Shown here: one piece after another, positions 7,245-14,464 of the stretch
How positions within the stretch are numbered: position 1 is the stretch's first letter
How the letters are laid out: every line of letters starts with the position of its first letter
Source of the DNA: Pseudomonadota bacterium
GTDB taxonomy: Bacteria; Myxococcota_A; Polyangia; Fen-1088
Assembly (NCBI GenBank): GCA_023438785.1
Contig: JAEXQJ010000224.1
Span: forward strand, 1 to 15,435
Length of the DNA: 15,435 nt
Reading direction: 5' to 3'
Made by a program: the position numbers and the translations under genes
Notes under the pieces: generated by a model
Databases searched by the model: none
What the model was told of the DNA's origin: nothing
What the model saw: the letters and a program-made list of their open reading frames with translations, nothing else

Positions 7245-9026
7245 GTGGAGAGCTTGAGCGAGACCGTCTCCATCGCTGCCCTGTGGTCAGGTCGGGATGC
7301 GGGGGTGATACAGTCTCGGGCCGCTCAACGACCTCGCACGGACAAAGTGGGACGACGACGAACACACTCGAGCGATCGGCATGTGCCGCCGAGGCCGGCG
7401 CGCGCCAGCAGGGTTCGGGCCGCGCTGCACAGGCGCGGTGTCCAGGCCGGACTCATCTTCGCGCTGCTCCTCGGGGCCTACATCAGCAACGGAGACATTC
7501 TGCCCGGCAACGATGCCGCGGCCAGCGTGCGCCTGGCTGGCAAGCTGGTAACCAAGCATAAGCTCGTCTTCACGCCCGAAGAGGAGCCGTTCATGTTCGA
7601 ATGGCCGCTCAAGAACCAGCCCGGGAAAAAGGCCCACTTTCGCTCCTGGCATTCCAACCTGAATGGGGAACCCGTGCGGCGCGCGTGGGAACGGGGCGAG
7701 TTGGGCACCCCCGTTCCTGTCTACAATCTGATGCCGACGCACCACCCTGGCGCGTACGCCAATCGCTACGGCGTAGGCGCGGCGCTGTGGGGGGTTCCCT
7801 TCGTAGCCGCGGTCTATCCGTTTGCAGCCGATCTCTACGAGCGACCCTCGGGCGGCCTTCTGTGGTACGCGACCAAGTTCGCGGCTTCGTGTGCCGTCGC
7901 GGCCAGCGCCGTGCTGCTGTTCCTGACGGCGCTGCGCTTCGTGCGCCCGATGACCGCAGTGTGCCTGGCCGTGTCCTATGGCTTGGGGACCTCGGTCTGG
8001 AGCACGAGCAGTCAGGCCCTGTGGCAGCACGCGCCGGCCGGCCTGTTCCTGGCCCTGGGCACCGCCTTTCTGCTGCAACGAGAACGCCCGTGGGCCGCCT
8101 ACCTCGTGGGGCTGAGCTACGGCCTGGCTTTCGTGTGCCGCCCGACCGCGGCCGTCGTGCTGGCGGCGGTGGGCATTCACTACCTCATGCGGGATCGTCG
8201 CGCATTGCTGCGCTTCGTGCTGGGCGGGTTGCCCGCGGCGCTGTTGCTGGCGGCATACAACTGGCGCGTCTTCGGGACAGCACTGGTCCTGGGACAAATG
8301 AACATCGGTGCTGCCGTCTCCTCCTTGTTCGACGCCGTCCCCGTGGCCCAGGCTGCCACGGGCACGCCGAACGGCGCGTACTTCCAGGCGCCGCTGTTCG
8401 AGGGTCTGGCCGGCATTCTCCTCAGCCCCTCGCGAGGCCTGTTCGTCTTCTCGCCCATCGCCGTCGTGGCGGTCTGGGGCCTGGTGCGCGTCTTTCGCGA
8501 CGATCGCTTCACGGCCCTTCGACCGGTGGCCGTGGCCGTCGTGGCGATGTGCCTGATCACCGCGCGCTGGTTTTCGTGGTGGGGCGGCTGGAGCTACGGC
8601 CCACGCCTGCTCCTCGAAGTCGTGGTGTTGCTGGCCTTCCTGGCGATTCCCGTGGCCGAGCAAGTGCGCGACAGCCGCCCGCTGCGAGCGGTTTTCGTCG
8701 TGTGCTTCGTCTGGAGCGTGGCCGTGCAAGGGGTGGGGGCCCTGGCCTACGATGTGGTGGGTTGGAACCAGCGGACGGTGTTCGTCCACCAGCCGCGGCA
8801 GGCGGAGACACGGGTGCTGTTTACGGACGAGGAAGAAGCCCGCGCAGCCCTGCGATCACAGGGGGGCACGGTGGTGGCCCGACCGGTCAACGTCGATGCC
8901 CCCGAGGGGCACAGCCGACTGTGGTCGGTTCGTGACAGCCAGCTCGTCTACTACTTCACCAGGTTCTTCGAGGCGCGCCGACTCAAACAGCAGGCGATTC
9001 GCGAGTTCCTGAGCGACAGCGGCTAG
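7245..9026 (+). CDS. Polytopic membrane protein, probable GT-C-type glycosyltransferase
   Basis: About 593 residues from GTG 7245 with roughly ten hydrophobic helices. The first helix (about 68-82) is followed by an acidic GND in the first external loop, where GT-C enzymes of the PMT/ArnT type place their catalytic aspartate. Further on are LLSPSRGLFVFSP and WGGWSYGPRLL, patterns I associate with lipid-carrier-dependent glycosyltransferases of high-GC bacteria. A soluble C-terminal part follows the last helix (about 520-593). If the family call is right, it transfers a sugar from a polyprenyl-phosphate carrier on the outer face of the inner membrane. The first 65 residues are Arg-rich and compositionally odd, so the true start may be GTG 7347 or GTG 7383. 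It is divergent from the sorting operon across a short gap that must hold both promoters. A glycan role for the sorted protein is possible but unproven. Confidence 0.7.
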   Translation: MESLSETVSIAALWSGRDAGVIQSRAAQRPRTDKVGRRRTHSSDRHVPPRPARASRVRAALHRRGVQAGLIFALLLGAYISNGDILPGNDAAASVRLAGKLVTKHKLVFTPEEEPFMFEWPLKNQPGKKAHFRSWHSNLNGEPVRRAWERGELGTPVPVYNLMPTHHPGAYANRYGVGAALWGVPFVAAVYPFAADLYERPSGGLLWYATKFAASCAVAASAVLLFLTALRFVRPMTAVCLAVSYGLGTSVWSTSSQALWQHAPAGLFLALGTAFLLQRERPWAAYLVGLSYGLAFVCRPTAAVVLAAVGIHYLMRDRRALLRFVLGGLPAALLLAAYNWRVFGTALVLGQMNIGAAVSSLFDAVPVAQAATGTPNGAYFQAPLFEGLAGILLSPSRGLFVFSPIAVVAVWGLVRVFRDDRFTALRPVAVAVVAMCLITARWFSWWGGWSYGPRLLLEVVVLLAFLAIPVAEQVRDSRPLRAVFVVCFVWSVAVQGVGALAYDVVGWNQRTVFVHQPRQAETRVLFTDEEEARAALRSQGGTVVARPVNVDAPEGHSRLWSVRDSQLVYYFTRFFEARRLKQQAIREFLSDSG

Positions 9027-9183
9027 AGCGCCGAACGGTTTGAAGACCGAGCGAGAACGCGGAGATGCGAGCAGCCCGAGGCGCGAGGAGGGAGAATACT
9101 CGACGTATTTGACCGACGAGCAACGAAGGGATGCGACGCAGATCCGCGTTTTCGCGACCGATTCAAACCGTTCGGCGCTCTAG
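9023..9183. repeat. 161-bp cruciform element with 22-bp perfect inverted ends
   Basis: The left arm 9023-9044 (starting CTAGAGCGCCGAACGG) is the exact reverse complement of 9162-9183. Weaker complementarity continues inward (CGCGGA against TCCGCG), and the centre is AATAC-TCGAC-GTATT at 9095-9109, so the whole element folds as one long hairpin. Each end is CTAG, and the left CTAG contains the TAG stop of the gene ending at 9026. It looks like a non-autonomous miniature inverted-repeat element; CTAG may be a target duplication, though it is itself palindromic. It may also act as a bidirectional terminator between the flanking genes. Confidence 0.85.
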
Positions 9184-9302
9184 GATCCGGTTCGGCGGCA
9201 GCACCCCGCCCCTCTTCGCCTCTGGCGCACCTGGCCCTGGTTGGTGGGTGCGTCAATTGCGATTTCTTCCCCTTTGCCGCGTCCGGGTCGAGAATCGGCC
9301 CG

Positions 9303-10220
9303 ATGTCGCGCACGCGCCAGGCCGCTGCCTCGCTGCCCGAAAGCGAGAACCCTCGCGCGGGCATGCTCGACACCTGGCCGGCCGAGGAGGTGGTGAAGGC
9401 GCTGGTGGACGAGGAGGGCCTGGCCATGAAGGCGGTGCGGGCGCGGGCGGCCCACGTGGCCCAGGCCGCGCAACTCATTGGCCAGCGTCTGGCAGGGGGC
9501 GGACGCCTGGTCTTCGTGGGCGTGGGCACCGCGGGTCGCATGGGCGCGCTGGAGGCGGCCGAAACCGTGCCGGCCTTCGGGCTGCCGCCCTCGCTGGTGG
9601 TGTCCATCATGGCGGGCGGGCCGCACGCCCTGGTGCGCGCCGCGGAGGCCGCGCAGGACAACGGCCGTGAGGCCGATCAGCGCATGCGCCGGGCGGCCGT
9701 GGGTCCGTCGGACGTGGTGTGCGCCCTGGCCGATGCGCCGGTCTCGCGCTTTCTGGCCACCGCCCTCGAGTACGCCCGGTTTCGACGGGCTGCCGTCATT
9801 CTGGTCACCACCGCGGGTGCCCCCGCCGAGGATGAGGAGCTGGTCCCGGACGTGCTCATCGACCTGGCACCCGGGCCCGAGATCATCGCCGGCCTCACCC
9901 GCCACAAGGCGGCCACCGCGCTCAAGCTGGCCATCTCGGCCATGACCAGCGCGGCCTTCATCGGTCTGGGCAAGACCTACGGCGGCCTCATGGTCGACGT
10001 GAGGCCCACCACGCCGCGCACCTGGCAGCGTGCCATCCAGGTGGTCATGCGCATGACCCACCTCGATGCCGACGAAGCCGAGAAGCTCATCAAGAAGGCC
10101 GGGGGGCGCGCCAAGGTCGCGCTCATCATGCACCACGCGCGCGTCCCCGCCGTGCGCGCCAAGGAACTGCTGGTCCAGCACAAGGGCTCGCTCCGCGCCA
10201 TCATCGGCGACGTGGACTGA
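9303..10220 (+). CDS. murQ: Divergent MurQ-family (N-acetylmuramic acid 6-phosphate etherase-like) SIS protein
   Basis: 305 residues, close to the usual MurQ length of about 300. MurQ cleaves the lactyl ether of MurNAc-6-phosphate in peptidoglycan recycling in the cytoplasm. Family landmarks are in order: SENP (14-17), GGGRLVFVGVGTAGRMGALE (65-84), AAETVPAFG (85-93), AGGPHAL (104-110), GPEIIAGLTRHK (191-202), KTYGGLMVDV (224-233). Important positions differ. Glu87 aligns with catalytic Glu83 of E. coli MurQ, but the second catalytic residue, Glu114 there, is Gln118 here. The SG-TP phosphosugar segment reads DAPVSRF, and GSTRMKSGTA becomes GLTRHKAATA. It may therefore be inactive, altered in substrate, or a sugar-phosphate sensor like the related GCKR proteins. 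ATG 9303 keeps the conserved ENP segment. No murein-recycling genes adjoin it. Bases 9184-9302 hold no gene. Confidence 0.85.
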   Translation: MSRTRQAAASLPESENPRAGMLDTWPAEEVVKALVDEEGLAMKAVRARAAHVAQAAQLIGQRLAGGGRLVFVGVGTAGRMGALEAAETVPAFGLPPSLVVSIMAGGPHALVRAAEAAQDNGREADQRMRRAAVGPSDVVCALADAPVSRFLATALEYARFRRAAVILVTTAGAPAEDEELVPDVLIDLAPGPEIIAGLTRHKAATALKLAISAMTSAAFIGLGKTYGGLMVDVRPTTPRTWQRAIQVVMRMTHLDADEAEKLIKKAGGRAKVALIMHHARVPAVRAKELLVQHKGSLRAIIGDVD

Positions 10221-10273
10221 CCCTCGCTCGCTGGGACGAGGCCTCGATTTGCCCCTTGCTGCGCACGCCGGAT

Positions 10274-10302
10274 GGTGTTACGAATGCCGCACTCGTAACA
10301 CC
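10274..10302. promoter_or_regulatory. 29-bp palindromic operator, NikR-like
   Basis: GGTGTTACGA (10274-10283) and TCGTAACACC (10293-10302) are perfect inverted arms, and the centre adds TGC/GCA, so all but one of the base pairs match. It contains GTGTTAC-N13-GTAACAC, which fits the operator I recall for NikR of Geobacter and related deltaproteobacteria. It ends 15 bases before the first gene of the TonB-ECF operon. A weak sigma70-like pair, TTGCTG (10256-10261) and TACGAA (10279-10284) at 17-base spacing, would put the -10 element under the left arm, as expected for repression. As RNA it could also fold as a hairpin. Confidence 0.75.
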
Positions 10303-10317
10303 CGGGAGACACACACG

Positions 10318-10812
10318 ATGAAAACCATCCTCGTAGCTCTGGCGGTGGGACTGACTCTTTCCGCATGCGGGAGCGACGACGACAGCGTCGCCTTCGTCAG
10401 CATCCAGAACGACTTCAACAACCCGGCCATGTCGTACCAGCCGCCGTGGACCATCTGCAGGGCCTCGTACCTCGGCGTGGACTTCAGCACGCCCGCGCTC
10501 GCCGCCGGGGAGAGCAGCCCCGAGCAAGAGGTGCAGCCGGGCCTGGACAACGTGCTCATGGTGGCGGCGTGGAACGACCCCACGTGCAGCCCCGCCCACG
10601 CCCTGCCCATCGCCAGCAAGAACGAGGAGGAGGTGGTGCCCGGCCAGCACCGGACCATTGCCATCAACCTGCCCAACCACCAGGGCTCTTGCCCGCCCCA
10701 GGGTACGGCCCCCATCCCCGAGGCGCTCTACAACCGCATCCTCGGACTCTGGCCCGAATTCGCCTTCTTGCCCTATGCCCAGCGCACCGAGAACGCCCAG
10801 TGCCTCGAGTAG
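10318..10812 (+). CDS. Small lipoprotein, first gene of the TonB-ECF operon
   Basis: 164 residues. The signal peptide MKTILVALAVGLTLSAC carries a clear lipobox (LSAC) with lipidated Cys17. Ser18 or Gly18 type avoidance signals are not decisive, but Asp is absent at +2, so outer-membrane sorting is likely. The mature part has four further cysteines (in TIC, PTC, GSC and the terminal QCLE) and looks like a small beta-rich domain. I do not recognise a family. The ATG at 10318 has GGGAG at suitable spacing, and a palindromic operator lies just upstream. It overlaps the next lipoprotein gene by 13 bases. Because it sits first in an operon with a TonB-dependent receptor, a surface ligand-capture or receptor-accessory role is a reasonable guess, without direct support. 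Confidence 0.85.
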   Translation: MKTILVALAVGLTLSACGSDDDSVAFVSIQNDFNNPAMSYQPPWTICRASYLGVDFSTPALAAGESSPEQEVQPGLDNVLMVAAWNDPTCSPAHALPIASKNEEEVVPGQHRTIAINLPNHQGSCPPQGTAPIPEALYNRILGLWPEFAFLPYAQRTENAQCLE

Positions 10813-11327
10813 CTGACGGCGAGCGCAAGATAGGACTTGGCCGCGCCGCACAAAGACCTGGGGGCCTCGGCATCGCGGTGCTCGGGCTGGCCACCCTGGT
10901 GACGGCTTGCGAGTTCGAGTATCCGGAGGTGGTGGTGGTGAACCGCACCGCCGAGCACATGCTCATCAAGAACCCGGCGTTCAACGGGTGCGCGTGGACC
11001 ACCGTGCTGGCCTTCGGCGCGGCCACCGCGCCGGGACGCTGTCTGCCCGGCGAGGACCGCGTCCATTTCCAGAGGTTCGACGCGCAGGATTACTGCCAGG
11101 AGCAGGCCGAGGACGGCACCCTGTCCGGCGTATGCCCGTGCAACGGCGAGTTGGCCGAGGCGCCCGACGGCGGCATGGACCCCGGGCTGGTCAACGTGGT
11201 GCCGACCTGGTTTAACTACCAAACCTCGTCGCGCGTGCAGGCCGGCTACGGCGACTTCCGACGCGTCGAGATCACCCTGGACAACATGGAACAGGACTTC
11301 TCCCTGCCCGGTCCCTACGGCCACTGA
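10800..11327 (+). CDS. Second small lipoprotein of the TonB-ECF operon
   Basis: 175 residues from GTG 10800, which overlaps the end of the preceding gene by 13 bases. The long open frame extends further upstream, but that part is only a shadow of the first lipoprotein. GTG 10800 gives a basic n-region (GERK, GRAAQR), a hydrophobic stretch (LGIAVLGLATL) and the lipobox LVTAC with Cys37. The mature region has about five cysteines (NGC, GRC, DYC, VCPC) and several aromatic residues. No family is recognised. It resembles its upstream neighbour in size, opening strands and cysteine content, so the two may be distant paralogues or partners. It ends eight bases before the receptor start. The GTG start has a poor RBS and probably relies on coupling. 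Confidence 0.75.
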   Translation: MPRVADGERKIGLGRAAQRPGGLGIAVLGLATLVTACEFEYPEVVVVNRTAEHMLIKNPAFNGCAWTTVLAFGAATAPGRCLPGEDRVHFQRFDAQDYCQEQAEDGTLSGVCPCNGELAEAPDGGMDPGLVNVVPTWFNYQTSSRVQAGYGDFRRVEITLDNMEQDFSLPGPYGH

Positions 11328-11334
11328 GGCGCGC

Positions 11335-13302
11335 GTGCGGCTGTTGATCGTTGTGCCTTTGCTGGCCAGTCTGGTCGCCAGCGCGGCCAGGGCCCAGGAT
11401 GCCGATGCCAACCCCGACGGTGGCACCGCGGATGATGCCGGGCTAGACGGCGCTGCGGTGGATGCCTCCGTGGCGGCCACGGCCGACGGGGAGGCGTCCG
11501 CGTCCAGCGCGGCCACGCGGGACGAGCTCCTGGCGGCCCCGTCCGCCTACGAGATCGTGGTCACCGCGCGCCGGCCCAGTCTGCGCGACCGGACCCAGGA
11601 CACCACGACCGTCACCGGCGAGCACCTGCGCCGGAGCGCCTCGGCCAGCACCTTCGAGGCCCTCGCCCAGGCAGCGGGCGACGTGTATGTGCCGGCCCGC
11701 GGCGCCGGCATTCACGGGGTCGCCAACGGGGCCACGGGTGGGATCCGGATTCGCGGGCTCGGCGGCAGCCCCAATTCGCAGATCCTGGTCGTCGAGGACG
11801 ACGTGCCGGACTACCAGGGCATCTTCGGCCATCCCCTGCCCGACGCGTACACGCCGGAGCTCATCGAGGACGTGCTGGTCATCAAGGGCGGCGATTCGAC
11901 CCTCTATGGCACGAACGCCATGGGCGGCGCGGTCGTCATGCGCAGCCGCTGGAGGCAACAGGAGGGCTACGAGTTGCTGGGCGATGTGGCCTACGGCAGC
12001 TACGCGACCTCGCGCCAGTCCGTGTCCGCGCTCGCGCACACGGGGCCGTGGGACATGGCAGCCGCATTCCACGACCTAAGCACCGAGGGCCATCGCCTGG
12101 GCGCGGGGGGCAGCGACATGGTCGGCCACGTGGCGGTGGGCCGGCGCCTGACCTCGTCGCTGCGCCTCTGGGTGAGGAACAAGCTGGCCCATGTGGAGGG
12201 CAATGATCCGGGCCCCATCAGCAACCCCACGCCTGACCACTGGTTCGACGTGTGGCGCGAGAACGTCTCGGCCCAGCTCCTCTACGCGCGTGGCGCGACC
12301 CGCGTCACCCTCACGCCCTACCTGAACCTGGGGATCCACCGTCTGTACGACGGGTTTTACTCGCGTGACACGACCACGGGCGGCACCGGCGAGCTGGAAT
12401 TGCGTCCGCTCCAGGCGCTCCGGGTGCTGGTCGGGCTGGCCGGGGAACGCGTCGCTGGCACCGTCGAGGACCGCATCACGGGCGAGCGGCCCGAGGTGCA
12501 GGACCTGTCCGACGCCTCCCTGTACGGGCAACTCGTCTTTCAGCCTGCCCCGGAGTTGACCTTGAGCGCCGGCGCGCGCGGGCTGTACAGCGATCGCTAC
12601 GGCGCGATCCTGCTCTACAAGGGGGGCGTGCGGTGGGACGTGGGCCACGGCTTCTACGTGCACGGCCGGCTGTCGCGGAACTTCCGTCAGCCGACCCTGC
12701 GCGAGCTGTACCTGCCCTACCCCATCGCGAACCCTGATCTGCAGCCCGAGTACGCGCTCAACTCGGATCTAGGTGCCGGGTTCCTGTCGCGCCTGGTGGA
12801 CGTGACGGTGACGGCTTACCGCACCGACGCGCGCGACATGATCAAATACTTCGGCGCCTGGCCGGCCGCGGAGGTGGTCAACATCGATCACGTCGTGATC
12901 GCCGGCGTCGAGGGCCGCGTGAGCGTGAAGCAGGTGGGCCCGCTGTCCTTCTCGCTGGCGGGGGATTGGCAGGACGTGGGCCGCTACACGCGGCAGAACC
13001 CCGACGCCAAGGTGAATCTCAGCGTGGAGGCCAGCCACACCGTGGGCGCGCACCACGTGCGCGGCAATCTGACCGCCGAGTGGGTGCATGGCCTGTACAT
13101 GGCCGATTACGGCCGCCAGCCCATCGACGACGTGTTCGTCATGGATCTCGCGCTCGGGTACCGCCACTCGTCGACAACGCGCGGGGTAACAATCGAGCCT
13201 TATCTTCTGGTGCGCAACCTGCTGGACCGGCGCTATGCCTACGTACGCGACTATCCCATGCCCGGCTGCAACGTCCTGGCCGGGCTGAAGTTGGGCATCT
13301 GA
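11335..13302 (+). CDS. TonB-dependent outer-membrane receptor
   Basis: 655 residues. Outer-membrane beta-barrel that imports a scarce ligand using TonB-ExbBD energy. A signal peptide ends at about Ala20 (AARA|Q). An unusual Asp/Ala-rich linker of about 50 residues follows, then a TonB-box-like segment YEIVVTAR (72-79). The plug (about 84-205) carries IRIRGLGG (137-144) and the classic ending VLVIKGGDSTLYGTNAMGGA. Barrel strands fill about 210-655 and end in LAGLKLGI; the terminal residue is Ile rather than the usual Phe or Trp. Length is normal for the smaller cobalamin/haem/metal-chelate receptors. It starts at GTG 11335, seven bases after the lipoprotein stop, and its stop overlaps the ECF S-component start (TGATG). 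The ligand is not given by sequence; the operator and the ECF genes suggest a metal or metal complex. Confidence 0.93.
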   Translation: MRLLIVVPLLASLVASAARAQDADANPDGGTADDAGLDGAAVDASVAATADGEASASSAATRDELLAAPSAYEIVVTARRPSLRDRTQDTTTVTGEHLRRSASASTFEALAQAAGDVYVPARGAGIHGVANGATGGIRIRGLGGSPNSQILVVEDDVPDYQGIFGHPLPDAYTPELIEDVLVIKGGDSTLYGTNAMGGAVVMRSRWRQQEGYELLGDVAYGSYATSRQSVSALAHTGPWDMAAAFHDLSTEGHRLGAGGSDMVGHVAVGRRLTSSLRLWVRNKLAHVEGNDPGPISNPTPDHWFDVWRENVSAQLLYARGATRVTLTPYLNLGIHRLYDGFYSRDTTTGGTGELELRPLQALRVLVGLAGERVAGTVEDRITGERPEVQDLSDASLYGQLVFQPAPELTLSAGARGLYSDRYGAILLYKGGVRWDVGHGFYVHGRLSRNFRQPTLRELYLPYPIANPDLQPEYALNSDLGAGFLSRLVDVTVTAYRTDARDMIKYFGAWPAAEVVNIDHVVIAGVEGRVSVKQVGPLSFSLAGDWQDVGRYTRQNPDAKVNLSVEASHTVGAHHVRGNLTAEWVHGLYMADYGRQPIDDVFVMDLALGYRHSSTTRGVTIEPYLLVRNLLDRRYAYVRDYPMPGCNVLAGLKLGI

Positions 13303-13841
13303 TGCACATTTCACCTCGTGAGCTCGCCTATTGTGGCCTCTTCGGCGCGGCCTCCCTGCTTCTGCCCATGCTCTTTCACGTGCTTCAGTTGGGCCCTGTG
13401 TTCATGCCCATGTACCTGCCGCTCGTGACCCTGGCCTTCTTCGTGCGGCCCCTGCTGGCCGCGCTCACCGCCATGCTGACGCCGATCCTTTCGGGCGCGG
13501 TCCTGGGCATGCCGCCCCTCTTTCCCCCGATCGCGCCTGTCATGGCCATCGAGCTGGGGCTCATGGCCGCGCTCATCGCCTTTTGCGTCCGGCGCTGGCC
13601 GCGTCTCAACGCGTGGGTCGTCCTGCTCCCGATCCTGCTCACCGGGCGCGCGCTTCACGTGGCGATGATGTTCCTCGTGGCCTCTTTCATCCAGCTCCCT
13701 GCCGGCGTCATGGCCGGAGTGTCGTTCCTGACCGGCTGGCCAGGCATCATCCTCATGCTGGTCGTCGTCCCGCCCATCGCCAAGGTCGGCAGGGAGCTCG
13801 CTCGCTCCAACACTTCTTCCCGGGAAAGGATCCCCGAATGA
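13302..13841 (+). CDS. ECF transporter substrate-binding S component
   Basis: 179 residues, a typical S-component size, with about six hydrophobic helices. Family-like features are the short N-terminus, LGPVFMPMYLPLV (30-42), TPILSGAVLGMPPLFPP (60-76), APVMAIELG (78-86) and a basic C-terminus. S components bind a vitamin or metal in the inner membrane and dock onto EcfT and the ATPases. The protein begins Met-His-Ile, the N-terminus that nickel and cobalt S components NikM/CbiM need for metal binding, although the rest is not NikM-like; other histidines are His26 and His119. ATG 13302 overlaps the receptor stop (TGATG). An upstream extension of the frame runs inside the receptor gene and is a shadow. 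It overlaps the methyltransferase start by ATGA. Substrate unproven. Confidence 0.85.
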   Translation: MHISPRELAYCGLFGAASLLLPMLFHVLQLGPVFMPMYLPLVTLAFFVRPLLAALTAMLTPILSGAVLGMPPLFPPIAPVMAIELGLMAALIAFCVRRWPRLNAWVVLLPILLTGRALHVAMMFLVASFIQLPAGVMAGVSFLTGWPGIILMLVVVPPIAKVGRELARSNTSSRERIPE

Positions 13842-14458
13842 ACGGCAGCATCAGCAACCCAAGGACCGCCTTCTTCGACTCGATCGCGCCCAAATGGGAC
13901 GGCTGGGACGACCTGGAGGCCCTGGCCGCCAAGTTCGCCCGCGGCCTGAACGAGCTCGGCGTCGGCCCCGCGGAGACCATCCTCGACGTGGGCTGCGGTA
14001 CGGGCAATCTCACCCGAGCCCTGCTGGCCCGACTCTCGGAGGCCGGGCGCGTGATTGCGGTGGACATCTCGCCGCGCATGATCGAAATCGCGCGCGGCAA
14101 GGTGAGCGACCCGCGCGTCGCGTGGCACATCGAGGATGCGCGGCGACTGCCGCTGGCGGCTGGGTCCTGCGACCGCGCCATTTGCTACTCGGTGTGGCCG
14201 CACTTCGATGACCAGGTGGCGGTGACGCGCGAGTTCCTTCGCGTGCTGCGTCCGGGCGGCAGCCTGCACGTGTGGCATCTGATCTCGCGGGCCATGGTCA
14301 ACCAGATCCACTCCACCGCGGGCGAGGCCGTGCACCACGACGTGCTCCTGCCGGCCGAGCAGACGGGCCATCTGCTGGCCGGGCTCGGCTTTCGCGTCAC
14401 GACCGCGGTCGAGACGACCGACAGCTACCTGGTCACCGGGCGCAAACCCGGCGGTTGA
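13838..14458 (+). CDS. Class I SAM-dependent methyltransferase within the ECF operon
   Basis: 206 residues, a complete Rossmann-fold methyltransferase of UbiE-like type. Motif I is ILDVGCGTGN (48-57), the acidic residue that binds the SAM ribose is Asp76 (AVDIS), a motif II-like segment is IEDARRLPL (98-106), and LRPGG (137-141) precedes strand 5. A His-rich stretch at 156-168 (IHSTAGEAVHHDV) stands where substrate-specific residues usually lie and could bind a metal or a metal chelate; this is inference. ATG 13838 follows AAAGGA at good spacing and overlaps the S-component stop (ATGA). It lies between ECF S and T genes, so its job is probably tied to the imported molecule, such as modifying or releasing it after uptake. 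The substrate is unknown. Confidence 0.9.
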   Translation: MNGSISNPRTAFFDSIAPKWDGWDDLEALAAKFARGLNELGVGPAETILDVGCGTGNLTRALLARLSEAGRVIAVDISPRMIEIARGKVSDPRVAWHIEDARRLPLAAGSCDRAICYSVWPHFDDQVAVTREFLRVLRPGGSLHVWHLISRAMVNQIHSTAGEAVHHDVLLPAEQTGHLLAGLGFRVTTAVETTDSYLVTGRKPGG

Positions 14459-14464
14459 ACCTCG

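Noticed and set aside
7287..8789. 500-codon minus-strand frame over the GT-C-like gene
   Set aside because: Gln/His/Arg-rich translation without structure, typical of an antisense shadow of a membrane-protein gene.
10365..10799. Upstream part of the frame ending at 11327
   Set aside because: It overlaps the first lipoprotein in another frame; signal peptide and lipobox place the real start at GTG 10800.
12966..13301. N-terminal extension of the ECF S component
   Set aside because: It lies inside the TonB receptor barrel; the MHI start at 13302 overlaps the receptor stop and gives a normal S-component length.
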